Shown: one piece after another, positions 1 through 10,730 of the stretch
Layout of the letters: every line of letters starts with the position of its first letter
Numbering within the stretch: the first letter of the stretch is position 1
NCBI GenBank assembly: GCA_902702965.1
Contig: CACRXP010000994.1
Location: forward strand, 121,434-185,433
Direction: 5' to 3'
DNA: 64,000 bases
DNA from: Spirometra erinaceieuropaei
Taxonomy: Eukaryota > Platyhelminthes > Cestoda > Diphyllobothriidea > Diphyllobothriidae
Translations under genes and position numbers: made by a program
The notes under the pieces: model-generated
What the model saw: only the letters and a program-made list of their open reading frames with translations
Told to the model about the DNA's origin: nothing
The model's database searches: none

Positions 1-795
1 GTCACACCCAATGTCGTAGCGTTTAGAAAAAGTCAATGCCATCCATCATCTATAAGGTATGACATTTGGGTGTGCAGCCTTGGATAACGGCTTAAATATG
101 ACTTTTGGGTCTGATTTAATGACGGAAAACTATCCGAAGAGGGATTTGTGCAGACAAAAGATCACGAGGCACTCTACAAGGACCGCAGGAATCAAAGCTT
201 TAGAAATCTGTTTTGTTTTGATAATGATAAATTCTTCATAGTTTTGCGGTCCCGAGACCGTGCCGGAATAATCGCTAAAGTATGGAATTCGGATTGCAGT
301 AGATCCTTAATATAACCTGGCCTTTCGGTTTGAACCAGCGTCTCTTTGTAGGTTTTTCTTTTTAGTTATCTGAATGCTTAGTCCGCCTCTTAGCCCCCAT
401 GATAATTAATTGCTCTAAACCAGTATAAGTATAATTAGCTGACAACAAATTCTGGATTTATAATCATATATCAATTGTATGAAAAACAGGATCACTCCTC
501 GAGTCGTTGACAGACAACGGACAGAATTAATTGCACAGGTAGTTGAAGAGCCGGGGCGGCCAACGTGAACTCAGTCATCGCGGTTCGACTAGACCGGTAG
601 TTGTCATGACAAACCGCACATATTTAGTGTAATAAGAATTTACTATGGTCGTGGTTAAAACATTTATATGATGCCGATTAGAGTAAATGAGAAATACTCG
701 TTTTGAAAGAACTCCTTCGTTTTTCACAAAGATCCCAAGTTAACTAAGAATGAAGAAAAAGGCTGGTCGAGCACCTAAGCAATCTGTTTATTTTT
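1..795. other. Stretch without recognisable gene
   Basis: AT-rich sequence with only a 60-codon open frame that shows no family motif. I see no RNA gene or clear repeat here. Confidence 0.5.
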
Positions 796-1130
796 CTCAG
801 CTTTTGACTCCTGCAGGAGTCCATCGTCAGAGATAGTAGCAAAAGAGAGAACAACGGCAACTATAGGGCATACTAGTCAATCCTCCATCGGTGGTGCCAG
901 GTTGGAGGTGACTGCGCAAGGCTCTGTACGTCGACACCGGACAAATTTATCGACTGAATGAGTTCACACGTGAGGTCCAGGCTTCAATCAATTATCCGCC
1001 GGTTTAGTTTCCACCGTGGGTGATATCTTGGTAACTAGCGTGCCCTATAATTGTCACTTGTTCTATTGTGGCTGCTGTCTTCGACGATGGACTTCTGCAG
1101 GAGTATGAAAGTCTAGAACAATGAACAGAC
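795..1130. repeat. Inverted pair of PLE terminal-repeat remnants
   Basis: The reverse complement of about 780-840 and the forward sequence of about 1071-1130 are clearly homologous. Both carry CGATGGACT, CTGCAGGAGT and AAAG, then an A-rich AATRAACAG stretch. The left arm holds a perfect 16-bp palindrome at 806-821, preceded on the minus strand by CTGACGA (824-830) and followed by AAAAGC. This resembles a hammerhead core (CUGANGA, stem II, GAAA) with G12 replaced by A. The same arrangement recurs at the ends of PLE copies elsewhere in the window, so I infer two decayed PLE termini facing each other. No coding body survives between them. Confidence 0.5.
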
Positions 1131-1486
1131 TTTCCCGGTGCTCAACAGCCTTCTTCACTTGTACATTCACCTGGATCTCGAACTTCCGCCTCCACAAGTT
1201 GACTAATTTGTTATCACAAACAGACACAACACGTCAAAATCCCATGCTTAGTTAGATCCTGGCAATTCACTTTGGGGATATGTTTTAAGTGTATTTACGC
1301 ATCCAGTTCATTTCCAAAACGCTTTGTTTTATTGCGTCATTGCAGCACTATGCTCATAGTGTTTCAGTTGCATCTCCTCATTCTTGGCTGACGTCGTTTC
1401 ACCTCCTGTGTGTGTGAAGCCTACTGACGGAAATCTCCCATTGAACAAATCAATATTTCGGAGGAACGTCGGGATCCGAGTGGACA

Positions 1487-1924
1487 ATGCTGTCGGAGAC
1501 CCGGAATGATGAGAACAATCGCGCTTTTGTGCCTTTAAAAAATAACTTGGATATGAAACAAGGGCTCAAAAAACGTGGGCTGCAGGTTTCGGATCCAAAT
1601 GTTGACAGTTTGTCAACCAAAGAATACTTACCCTCTAAAACAGTTATTGTTAAGTCTAATCCGCGTGATTTTGATGTCGAAGTCTGCATTCCTCCTATGG
1701 GCGAAGGTAGTTTCGGCTTCCATAACGCCACCTGCACCATAGATTTCAGCAGTGCTTTTATCCTATGTGATGCCGTTGATGACCTATTTGACCGTGTTAG
1801 CGAGCTTTCCGTGCAACACATGAGTAGCAACTGCCGACCTTCAAATGACTTCCAAAACAGTACGTCATTATATCTTCTGATTATTCGTCCCCAGTTTTTG
1901 TTGATTCCTATTTGGAATTTGTGA
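1487..1924 (+). CDS. Hypothetical ORF or exon, 145 aa
   Basis: The 145-codon frame is not recognised. Residues 1-115 are soluble-looking and mixed-charge, with DVEVCIPPMGEGSFGF near residues 63-78 and CDAVDDLFDRVSELS near 94-108, which could form an amphipathic helix. After about residue 115 the composition changes to short hydrophobic sequence, as if the frame runs past an exon end. An antisense 126-codon frame overlaps it, so the open reading may be chance. There is no transposon motif. I place it as a possible exon of an unknown gene, not a firm gene. Confidence 0.3.
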   Translation: MLSETRNDENNRAFVPLKNNLDMKQGLKKRGLQVSDPNVDSLSTKEYLPSKTVIVKSNPRDFDVEVCIPPMGEGSFGFHNATCTIDFSSAFILCDAVDDLFDRVSELSVQHMSSNCRPSNDFQNSTSLYLLIIRPQFLLIPIWNL

Positions 1925-3927
1925 TTGCCATCCTTACGTCCTTTATAGTGGAATTAGTATGCCTCTCAGTAAGTGTAATTTCTGCGCCTCCACCTTCCCT
2001 GTGGTAGCAGTTTGTTTTATGTGTAGTCCGTTCGAAGGGCATCAATCTTCTTCTGTTCCCATCATTCTGTGATAATTGTTTGCTATTCAGACATGTCCTC
2101 TTAAACTTACACAAAGGTTTTCGTTGAATAACGAGCAACGACGGGAGGTACTTGTAACCATTGACTGAGGCTGTCACGTCACTTTAACTCAGAGGAGCTC
2201 AATACTGACGTTATCCAACTTACTGTACTTGATACGGCTGCGATCATGCCTGATCTAGCCAACGGATACAATAAAACTAGAAAACGGCCCAATTGTTTTC
2301 AAGTTGTCTCAGCTTCTTTGGTTACCGTTTCTCCGATAAGCGGAAACACTTATTGATTTAGTCATCGATATGCCCAAGGAAATGAAATATAACGAAATGT
2401 ACCGTGGAGATTGTTGGGTTCCGGTTTTGGTCTGTCGAAGGTTTTCTTCACGTTCTTGATGATATAGTTGGGGCCTATCTCCCAACAGTGGTTCCTTCAC
2501 GTTTTCTGTTTGATTTCGTTTTATGAAATGCGTCAAGCCATCTCGATCTTGTTTTCTCTTAGGTTTCGAATATGAAGACTCGGGTGGTCTAATTATCCCT
2601 GACGAAATGTTGTGCAGTGAAGTACCAGGCATCATCTAGAATGCTGCGCATGTGTGGGAACCGATGCATTTGCACTTGTTTTGTGTTTTATTTTGTTTAT
2701 TGCCTTTTGAAGAATAAACCCCACTTTTATCTCTTATAACCAGTTACCGATATGTTACGCCGATCTGTTTGCTGTTTGTCCATTGCGTTTACTTGTCTGC
2801 GTTCTGGGAAGAGGATGTTATTTTTTGTTTTACGATGAAAATTTGAAGTGGAACGCCCTGAAGAAGCTACATGGACATAAATAATGCTTCCGTGTATTAA
2901 GTAATCCTTTCCAGGCCTTAGGCTCTTAGGAGTCAAGCTAGCGGGTGTGCCCTGGTTGTCACAGTCTCAGGACAAAGTTTCATTTAGGAGTCGAAGAAGA
3001 GACATTTCCTAGGGACTTTGTTCTGTACAAAGCTATGATGTTGACCAAGTTAGGCTGTCATCGATTCCTGAATCCATCGCATCATGAACCAGTGTGGTCC
3101 ATGTCCTACGATCGTCGGTTGGGCCATGGGCAGCGATTGTTCAGTTGACCTTGTCGTCGCGGCGTCTGTCGACTCTGAGTGAGGCTCAGTTGTGATCATG
3201 TCATCGGGTCTCTGTCCGAGTTGCACTTTGTGGCCAAGTAAGAAGTGGACAGATCTGGCTAAATCAAATGTGGAAGAGATGTCGGGCTCGACGGTTCTCG
3301 AGAATGCAAAGTCAGCTGAACAATAATTGCTTATGGCCTAGACTGACGACTGTGGGTCACACTGATTCGTGATGCGATGGACTCTGGAAACTGTGGCAGT
3401 GCCAGACAATACATGGTTAGAGACTGTTAAAACACGCCGTCAAGAAGTACTCCGCGAACAGGAGGCAAAATATTCTCCGAAACTACTAGTTGTCGAGAAG
3501 CTCTGTGTCTGCGCGTTCCTGACGTAGGGTAGATCGACTGCTGTGACCGTAGAGGGCACACACTTTACAGTGGGCTCATACACGAATACTTTTTTCTGAC
3601 AGACCTCGGGACGAAATTGACAGAAAGGATATGTCCAGGGTAAGCGAAATGTTAAACCTCTCCGTCGTTAAGGTAGAGGGGGGGGGCAGAAGATGTCACT
3701 GTCCAGTCTTTGTAGCGATCGAGCAGCACTCCGGGTTTTCTAGTTTTCACCTTGAGACCATGTTTGAAGATACGGCAGCTGCGTCGTTAAGAGTTGATTG
3801 CAGTTCCCTTAGGGAATTTCCGGACGGGACGATGTTGGGATAATTAGTGTGGGCGACTCGAAACTACTGCTTTACGTGGGCGTCCTAGTAGACGCAGACT
3901 TGCTTGGACAGAACCGAATCTACCACA
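1925..3927. other. Stretch without recognisable gene
   Basis: Only short frames (up to 108 codons) without family motifs are visible. A short G run occurs near 3679-3686. I see no transposon ends or RNA genes. Confidence 0.45.
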
Positions 3928-4881
3928 CAGTCAGAGACCGACATCATGAAATGTTAGTTGGGGTTCTGAAATGCGTTTTCTATGAGGAAGGATTACTTAG
4001 GTGGGGGTGTGGTATTAATTGTCACGTGGCATAATCCCATGATATCTCAGACTGGCCAGGATGTTGGCATTTGAATGAACCTCTTATCGGTCTCCTGTAA
4101 AGACCGCCCTCGGTTAAAAAAATGACTACTTAAGTAGTATGAATTTTACACAGGTCTTCGCCACCCTTACAAATTCATATATACTTTGCGAATAACATGC
4201 GCAATAATATGATCTCTCTTACTGATTTGGCAGTAGATCACGCTGTGTTCAAATTTTATACACGATGAAAGAGCATATTTAGGTGTTTAAAAAGTTTTCC
4301 GATCAGCTGTTTCGTCAATATTTAGTGATTTAAACCTAGAATGTGATGTTTCCCACGTAAGAAAAATCGGATTTTCCTCTATGCTTTCGAAAAAGTACCA
4401 TGTACAGCTCATTAAATTTTACCATTGATGCGGTCTATGTTGCATACCCCATGGGGAGCATTATTAAACGGACAGGTGCTGTATGAGCGGACATTGCACG
4501 GTCATAAGAGATCTTGTTATTCGAAACTTTTGAAACCGAAAGATGCTCTTTCTTCGAGCATAAAATTAGGAGAAAACGCAATTTGTTACCAAATATGTTT
4601 AAAAAAGAGTGCATTTGTGCATGCTTTCTACGAAGTATATGTGAATTTATAAGTTTTGCGCAAATTAATATGAAAAATGCACACTACTTAAGTGGCTATT
4701 TTTAACCAGTTGCGGTCTTTACAGGAGATCGATAAGGGGCGCATCCAAAAGCCAAAGTCTGAAATGTTATGGGATTATGCCGCATGATAATCAGTACAAC
4801 ATCCCTACCTAGGTAATCCTTCCCCTTCGAACACGCCTTTCAGAATTACAGCTAACATTTTATGAGGTAGGTCGCTGATTG
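3928..4881. mobile_element. Tc1-type MITE, diverged near-complete copy
   Basis: The element starts with CAGTCAG and ATCATGAAATG and ends with the inverse. Its arms match those of the other copies: ATGACTACTTAAGTAG near 4120-4140 and its counterpart near 4680-4692. It is one of the most diverged copies; many positions differ from the family majority. It contains no long ORF, consistent with a non-autonomous element. Confidence 0.75.
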
Positions 4882-5335
4882 TAATCGACGATAACTGGCG
4901 CGAGAACGTGACCTTGTCGGAGGTCAACGTCCACGGCGAAGCGCGGACTCCCTTAACCACATGCTCTTGTTCGCGGATTTGTTCATGCTCTGGTCGAATT
5001 CCTGTGTCTAGGGGGCTTGCCATTGGGTACGCTTCTGCCGACTGGATCTGAAGTTATGACGATATCAAGCGAATAAATACCTGTCTTGGGGCGAAAACAA
5101 TGTCTTCGAACTAGGATTGCCTCCTCTCATGGGCAACATCTGGTCGACGCAGTCTCTGACAGGCAGGAAACTGCTCTTGTCTTTCTCGTCCTCGCGTCAC
5201 TGTCAAAACAAAAGCTATTTAATTTATTGCAAGGACTTTTCGCGCCAACAAAGATTGAGTGGGGGGCTTCCGAGATCGTGGTATTCTGTCTTGGCACGCT
5301 TTCTGAGGAAAGGAAAAAGGACAACATCTCCTCAT
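4882..5335. other. Stretch without recognisable gene
   Basis: Overlapping frames of 60-85 codons on both strands show no motif. The stretch ends at the left boundary of repeat D. Confidence 0.4.
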
Positions 5336-5580
5336 AGCCCTGACAACTGACAAAGCGTGCCTGCAGTAGGACGGGGAGTTGCAACTTTTACCAACGCGCG
5401 TGCGCTTGTGCAAGCAAAAGGGAAACTTTGCTGTTGCCTAAAGAACTGCGAAATAAAATTGTCAGTTTTTTAGTTTCAGAAAGAGCCAAGTCCTTCCTGT
5501 TTGCGGTTTTGTAAAAATCTTGCTGTAAGTTAAAATCATGCACTAGGCATAGAACAGATCCTACCCTTGCTCAAAACAGA
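5336..5580 (-). repeat. Repeat D, part 1 (interrupted by a PLE)
   Basis: This segment matches 38836-39077 closely, sharing TGCAGTAGGACGGG, GTTGCAACTTTTACCAACGCG and TTGCTGTAAGTTAAAATCATG. Homology stops after the TCAAAACAG stretch and resumes at 7159, so the element between was inserted into repeat D. Strand is inferred from the GAA-rich tail, read on the minus strand, beside the second copy. Confidence 0.8.
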
Positions 5581-5693
5581 CAATTTTTGTAAAGAAGATG
5601 AACACACGATCTCTGGGACAGTAGGTACATTAGTCTGAGCTTTCGGTCTCGTACAGGAGGCCATAGTCAGAAGTTGTCCAACCGGATCAGATT

Positions 5694-6928
5694 ATGGTGT
5701 TCTTTGACGTGGTTTCATTATTCACGCCCATCCCACCGGACCTGGCACGCAACATTCTCCGCAAACGACTCGAAGAGAACTACGACGAAACGAACAGACC
5801 CCTAAAAATCGACCACTTACTGCAACTGTTTGCTTTCTGCCAACAAACCTTCTTCACCTTCAATGACAAAACATACGAGCAGATCAAAGGAATGCCGATG
5901 GGTTCGCCAATATCCAGCCTGGTTGCAGAACTAGTCCTGTAGGAGCTGGAAAAAGTCGCCCTCGACCACTATGAACCTGCATTTTGGCCCCGGTACGCGG
6001 ACGACACGTTCGTTATAATTGAAAGGAGCAGACTGGCCAACTTTCAAGACCTGCTGAACGGCATCTTCCGGGACATTCAGTTCACAAGAGAAGAGGAGCA
6101 TGCCGAACAGTTGCCTTTCCTCGAAGTTCTCGTCACACGCACACCCAACGGCGAATTAAACACCACGGTGTACAGAAAGGCGACTAGCACGACTCAGATT
6201 CGCAACTACCACAGTAACCACCCAATGGCGCATAAACGCAACTGTGTTAAGACACTCTTCCAAAGGGTAAAAACGCAATGCAGTGAGCCAGATGGACGAG
6301 TACGAGAACTTCGGCATCTTCGGGACCAACTGGCAAGGAATAGATATCTGAACAGCTTCATCAGCCGCCGCTGCCTCCGCACGCACCCACGGCGAACAAA
6401 CGGAGGAGAGCCACCAACACTCCGGCACCCTCTACCATATATAAAGAACGTGCCCAAAGCGATGGAACGTATCGCTGGAGAGCTCGACGTGGGTATCGCT
6501 CACCGTCCGACAGCGACCATGCGCAACAAAATCATGCGAGTGAAGGATCGCCTAGACGTGGGAGAACAATCGGGTGTCGTTTATGAGATCCCATGTCGAG
6601 ACTGCCCTCACCACTACACAGGACAGACCGGACGACGACTTGGCTCACGAATAACGGAGCACAAACGGGCGGTCCGGAGAGGCGACCCGTTGTCTCAGGT
6701 CGCCAATCACACCTGGAGGAAGGCCACGAATTCAACTTCGTGAGCACGCGGATAGTAGTGCGGACCAACAATAAGACAGGGCGAGAACTGTTGGAGGCCT
6801 GGGTGTCTGACACCAACTCTATCAACAGGCACGTTGACATACCCCCCTGCTATCACGCGCTCCGTTCCCGCGGCCAAGAGGCGAGACCCAATTACCAGCC
6901 AAGGGTGCACGCAGTCACGCCACCGTGA
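5694..6928 (+). pseudogene. PLE reverse transcriptase / GIY-YIG endonuclease, broken
   Basis: The frame starts inside the RT domain at FFDVVSLFT (motif A with catalytic Asp), then GMPMGSPISS (motif B) and RYADDTFVI (motif C). A linker with HRPTATMRNKIMRVKDR precedes the GIY-YIG core: VVYEIPCRDC, YTGQTGRRLGSRITEHKRA. The tail carries LEEGHEFNF and SINRHVDIPPCYHALR. Two breaks are visible: an in-frame TAG at 5940-5942 between motifs B and C, and a one-base frameshift near 6710 after VANHT. The N-terminal part of a normal PLE protein is missing. In intact PLEs this protein copies the element's RNA and nicks the target DNA. This copy should not be active. Confidence 0.9.
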
Positions 6929-7038
6929 GACGGCGTGGGACTCAGCTTATCGCGAATATCACCCTCTGCACTCATAGCCCCCCCCCCCTCATGGTTCGAC
7001 TACAAAACTGCTCATTTGATGTCGCATTCTCACAGTGT

Positions 7039-7072
7039 CTGACGCTGGCTTCCTGTACGAGACCGAAAGCTC
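7039..7072 (+). ncRNA. Hammerhead-like core at PLE right terminus
   Basis: The sequence reads CTGACGC, TGG, a loop, CC, then GAAAGC. It resembles the hammerhead order CUGANGA, stem II, GAAA, with the final A of CUGANGA replaced by C. An inverted copy sits at 5637-5670 in the left terminus, where CTGACTA lacks the conserved G. Hammerheads are known in PLE termini of many animals. Function here is doubtful because of the substitutions. Confidence 0.35.
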
Positions 7073-7158
7073 AGACTAATACACCTTCTGTCCCAGAGAT
7101 CGTGTGTTCATCTTCTTTACAACAAGAACCTGGGATTCGCATATTCGCTTCCATCCGT

Positions 7159-7375
7159 GAGAACTATTTCTATATCGCACGCATCTAAACCAGAACAGGG
7201 AGCGAATCCTCTACTTCGTTACCGTCTTCCAAACTGAAGGATGCGGTTTACTCGCGTTTTTTTGTAAAGACCATTCACTATCCCGCTCTTCAGGTTGAAT
7301 GAAAATGACGGTATCTATAATCCTGAACCGATGTTGGTAAAGACAGAGGCGACCAGAAAGAGCGATTCTGAATTA
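7159..7375 (-). repeat. Repeat D, part 2
   Basis: Continues the homology to 39074-39283: GAACTATTT, ATATCGCACGCATCTAAA, TTCAGGTTGAATGAAAATGA, GACAGAGGCGACCAGAAAGA. Together with 5336-5580 it reconstitutes one D copy around the PLE. Confidence 0.8.
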
Positions 7376-7382
7376 TTGTTAT

Positions 7383-7530
7383 CGCGAAGAAGGAGACACG
7401 ATCGCTGGTACAAGGGCTTTATTCGCCTGACGTTTCGGATCCCTGCTCGAACACATAATCAGAGAGAAAAGCAGATACGGGTGGTTCATGCACAAGGGGC
7501 TGCAGTATTCATAGGATTCAGTCGTCATGC
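7383..7530 (-). repeat. Solo PLE terminal repeat with GAAGAAG tail
   Basis: Read on the minus strand, this runs through a hammerhead-like core, then a CAGCGATCGTG block and a CTCCTTCTTC tail. The same order is seen at 14815-14960 (minus) and 15590-15766 (plus), so it is a terminal repeat of the same PLE family. No PLE coding sequence is attached. Confidence 0.6.
7428..7462 (-). ncRNA. Hammerhead-like core in solo PLE terminus
   Basis: Minus strand: CTGATTATG, then TTCGAGCAGGGATCC, then GAAACGTCAG. CTGATTA differs from CUGANGA only at the conserved G. GAAACGTC is the canonical 3' core. Stem II is short and has one unpaired base before it, a feature shared with the other copies here. This is motif-level evidence only. 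Confidence 0.4.
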
Positions 7531-7997
7531 TACTGCATACCTATGAAAATTCACGGCTCCCCTCTTCATCAGGGATCGTTGCACGTGGTGTGATGACCGT
7601 TTGATGACCGATATTCGCGCCGTTAATTGCTGCAATTTCATCACGTGTGTCGGAAGTTGGTGTGATGGTTGCTCGACTATCTGTCCCAATAATCCGCTCC
7701 TCTCCGACCAATCATATCGCTCAAAGGCACTCCAACGTACGGACCGGCATAACGGCTGTTCCGGCGCCTCAGGTTCCCGACTGCTGAGTCAGACACCACG
7801 GTCTCTTCGTCTGCACAATTCCTAGAGAAACTTAAAGGAGCAAGTCTCCTACCAAATGGGGCTATGGTATCTTTTAGCGTCAATTCCCTCGATTGTCCTG
7901 GGTCTGACGATCGTGATCATCGAGCTACTTCTACAAAACTAATTCAATGAAGCGTATAATCGTCTCGGACACGCTCGTAGTTTTGTTTCAAGACGTA
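7531..7997. other. Stretch without recognisable gene
   Basis: No ORF over 75 codons and no recognised repeat apart from the TA target site of the following MITE. Confidence 0.4.
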
Positions 7998-8951
7998 CAG
8001 TAAGTCTGGTGACTCATGAAATGTTAACCGAAATTCTGAAGCGCGTTCTCGTTTCGAAAAGATTAATTAAGCAGGGTTGTAAAACTAGTCAGTGTGCAAC
8101 ATAATTCTTTAATAATTTAGTCACCTAAGGATGCCGGCTTTCGAACGAATGTCTTTCCGGTCGCATGCAAAAACCACATTTCGTAAAAAATGCCTACATA
8201 AGTAGCATGCATCTTCTCATTGGTTTTCGATGCCCTTAAAGATTCAATTATATTTAATAGAAAACATACATACGATTTTCATTATTTTACTCATTCGGTA
8301 GGAAAGTACGTTTTCTAGTCCTATACTCGAAGGAATGGTATAATTTGGTTTTCACAAACTTTTCCAATTCCCGAATAATTTTGGATCGGACCTGCCTTCA
8401 CACTTGCATTCAGGGTTTCCAAACCAAAAGTCGTATATTTTCCGTGTACGGAAAACCATATATTTCTCTACGGTATTAAGAGGAGACCACGTGGGGTTAA
8501 TAAAATTTAGCAGTGGATTTGAGCCACATTATTAACTGTATAAACCACATTAGTAAATGTAGAGACGACGTTTTATGCGCGGCCATTTCACGGTATTGAA
8601 AAATCCCACAATTATAAACTTTTTAAACCGATTTTCACCGAATTTTCTACCGAGTGAGTAAAAGAATGAATAGTTTTATGCATTTGTCTACGGAATATAA
8701 TTGGATTTTTAAGGGCATCGAAAATGGGTGAGAAAAATTCATGATACTTAAGTGGCCATTTTTTTCAGAGTGTAGTTTTTGCATGCAGCCGGAAAGAAGT
8801 TTGTTCGAAAGCCGGCATCCTGAGGTGACTAAATTATTATAGAATTATGCCGCATGATGCTTGGCTTTACAACCATTCTTAATTACACTCTTCGAAACGA
8901 AAACGCATTTCATAATTTCGGTTGACATTTCGTGAGTTAGCACACCTACCG
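7998..8951. mobile_element. Tc1-type MITE, near-complete copy
   Basis: Starts CAGTAAGT and ends CACCTACCG, flanked on both sides by TA. The arms contain CATGAAATGTTAACCGAAAT, CGAAAAGATTAATTAAG and GATGCCGGCTTTCGAA in inverse orientation at the two ends, each about 360 bp. A unique core of about 235 bp lies between. No ORF of note. Confidence 0.9.
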
Positions 8952-9555
8952 TACTTCGCGTGTGACGGAACAGGTGAAAGACATTAATGCGTTCGCCGAT
9001 TTCGGGACTTATCGCCGTGGCGGTCCTGCAACGTTTAGAATTGTTGGTCTTCCAACAACACAGACCGAAATTCTGGACACGTATGCGGGTGACATTCGAA
9101 GAATGCCCCAAACTCTGCCATCCTGGACATACAATTTACGACAAGGGCGGAAGTAAACACCCAACTGGCCTTCTTGGTTGTTCTTGTGTGCCGCAAAAAT
9201 TGTGGTGACCTAAAAGCTTAAGTGTTCGGAAAAGCGACAAATATGGCGCAAGAGCAACCACCCAATCACCCACAAGCACAGTTGATCAGGGATGATCTAT
9301 TGGCATGTTGAAACACACTGCAATGGGTCGGAAGACAGGACTGCCAAACTACAACACCTTCGATAATAGTGCTGCTTATATTGAGTTTCGAGCACAGACT
9401 AGGCCCGACGTTGGCCAAACTCTGTAACCGTGTACTCGGTGATTTCATAATTTGGTTCTCCGTCTTTTTATCTGATGCCTTCAAAAGTCAGATCTTGTTT
9501 GGTCCGCAATTTATGTGCACCCATCCCTGTGTTAAAAGTCGGAAGAAAATCCTGC
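8952..9555. other. Stretch without recognisable gene
   Basis: Overlapping frames of 64-98 codons on both strands with no motif I recognise. Confidence 0.4.
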
Positions 9556-10240
9556 CATCTCATGAAATGTCCATTCAATTAGGATTACATAGGGGTATTG
9601 CAATACAGATAAACATGAAGCATGATCACAGGATGTTAAAGTCACGCCAGGACGTCAGCTTCTGAGTGAGCTTCGACCGACTGAAAAGACCAGACTCGCT
9701 ACAACGTGGCTACTTAAGTAGCATAACCACCGATTTTCGATACTCTCAAAAATTTAAGTTTTTGTAGAAAATACGCACAAAATATCCTTTCTTGTGCCCA
9801 TTTGGTAGAAGATTACATCTCCTATAAATGTCATACCTGAAGAAAAGGCTTTTTGGCCGAAAAATGCTTTCAGTCGCCAAATAACTTTGAACCCGACCTG
9901 CCGTTAGGGTTGGATTTGTGGCTTTCATATTATAAGCTATGCACTTTCCATGTTAGGAGAATCATATTTCTGCATATCATTATGAAGGGCTCAAATCATT
10001 TGGCAACGGACTCGAGCCATTTTGCATACTCAATAAGAAACATTAATAAACGGATAGATGTGATGTCACTCGAATGGATACTTCACGGTTTTAAAATATT
10101 CAATTATAGCAAATTGTTAAAAGTCGAAAAATACCCTTTCTTAGAGCATGAGATCTGAAGAAAAGGCAGTGCGTTAGCAAGTAAACACAAGAAAGAATAT
10201 TTTGTGCATGTTTTAGATAAATTATGTTTGAGTTTATGAC
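9556..10240. mobile_element. Tc1-type MITE, diverged and truncated
   Basis: Family blocks are recognisable: CTCATGAAATG at the start, GTGGCTACTTAAGTAGCAT near 9704-9722, CATTTGGTAGAAGATTAC near 9797, and a core similar to the other copies. The right arm stops near 10240, before the usual terminus. Confidence 0.7.
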
Positions 10241-10247
10241 AATGGTA

Positions 10248-10300
10248 GGGTGAAGGATCGAGTCACACGGGAATGGTGGTAATTGGGGTTTCACGCCAAA
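10248..10300 (+). repeat. Repeat E fragment
   Basis: Contains CACGGGAATGGTGGTAATTG then GGGTTTCACG, matching 12598-12675 and the reverse complements of 61285-61405 and 61862-61957. It is a short non-coding repeat of unknown class. Confidence 0.5.
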
Positions 10301-10730
10301 ATGCAGGAAGACGCAGGAAATCGTTTGGATTCCTGCCGAAAGGAAGTATTGGTCCTTCGGAGAGTAATGGGCGAAAGTGGGGTGAATCTTTCGGAAGAAA
10401 GCGTTTTAGGCCCGCTTCAGAATGATCTACTTCAATTTTGCGCATTTATTTCAGAGGAAATTAGCAAGGGCAGCTTGGAGACTGAATTTCATACGCCAAA
10501 CAGCATACGGGGAGCCCATTGATAAGCCGAAACTCTCGCAGCTGCGTCACGCGAGAACGCAAGATCGTCGAAACCCGCATGTCAGTGCTTCTTCGCTAGT
10601 TCTTGGGCTCTCAATATGGTACGTCATTCAGTATTTGTAACTGTCAGCTTACCTACTTTATAGAAAAACAGGCCATCGTAGTCGCAGAAGTGCAAAATTA
10701 TACTAACAACGAAGTTTGACTGTTTGTTTT
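10301..10730. other. Region 3' of the receptor gene
   Basis: Downstream of the receptor stop codon. Open frames of up to 79 codons show no motif. I could not identify a convincing poly(A) signal for the receptor. Confidence 0.4.

Larger units (their letters stand above)
5587..7122 (+). mobile_element. PLE with inverted terminal repeats of about 85 bp
   Basis: The first 85 bp (5587-5672) reappear inverted at about 7038-7122. Shared blocks include TTGTAAAGAAGATGAACACA, CGATCTCTGGGACAG and GAGCTTTCGGTCTCGTACAG. Between them lies a 5'-truncated, broken RT plus GIY-YIG gene. The element interrupts repeat D. About 36 bp beyond the right inverted repeat (7123-7158) also belong to the insertion. The flanks share only a doubtful 3-bp duplication (AGA). 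Confidence 0.85.
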
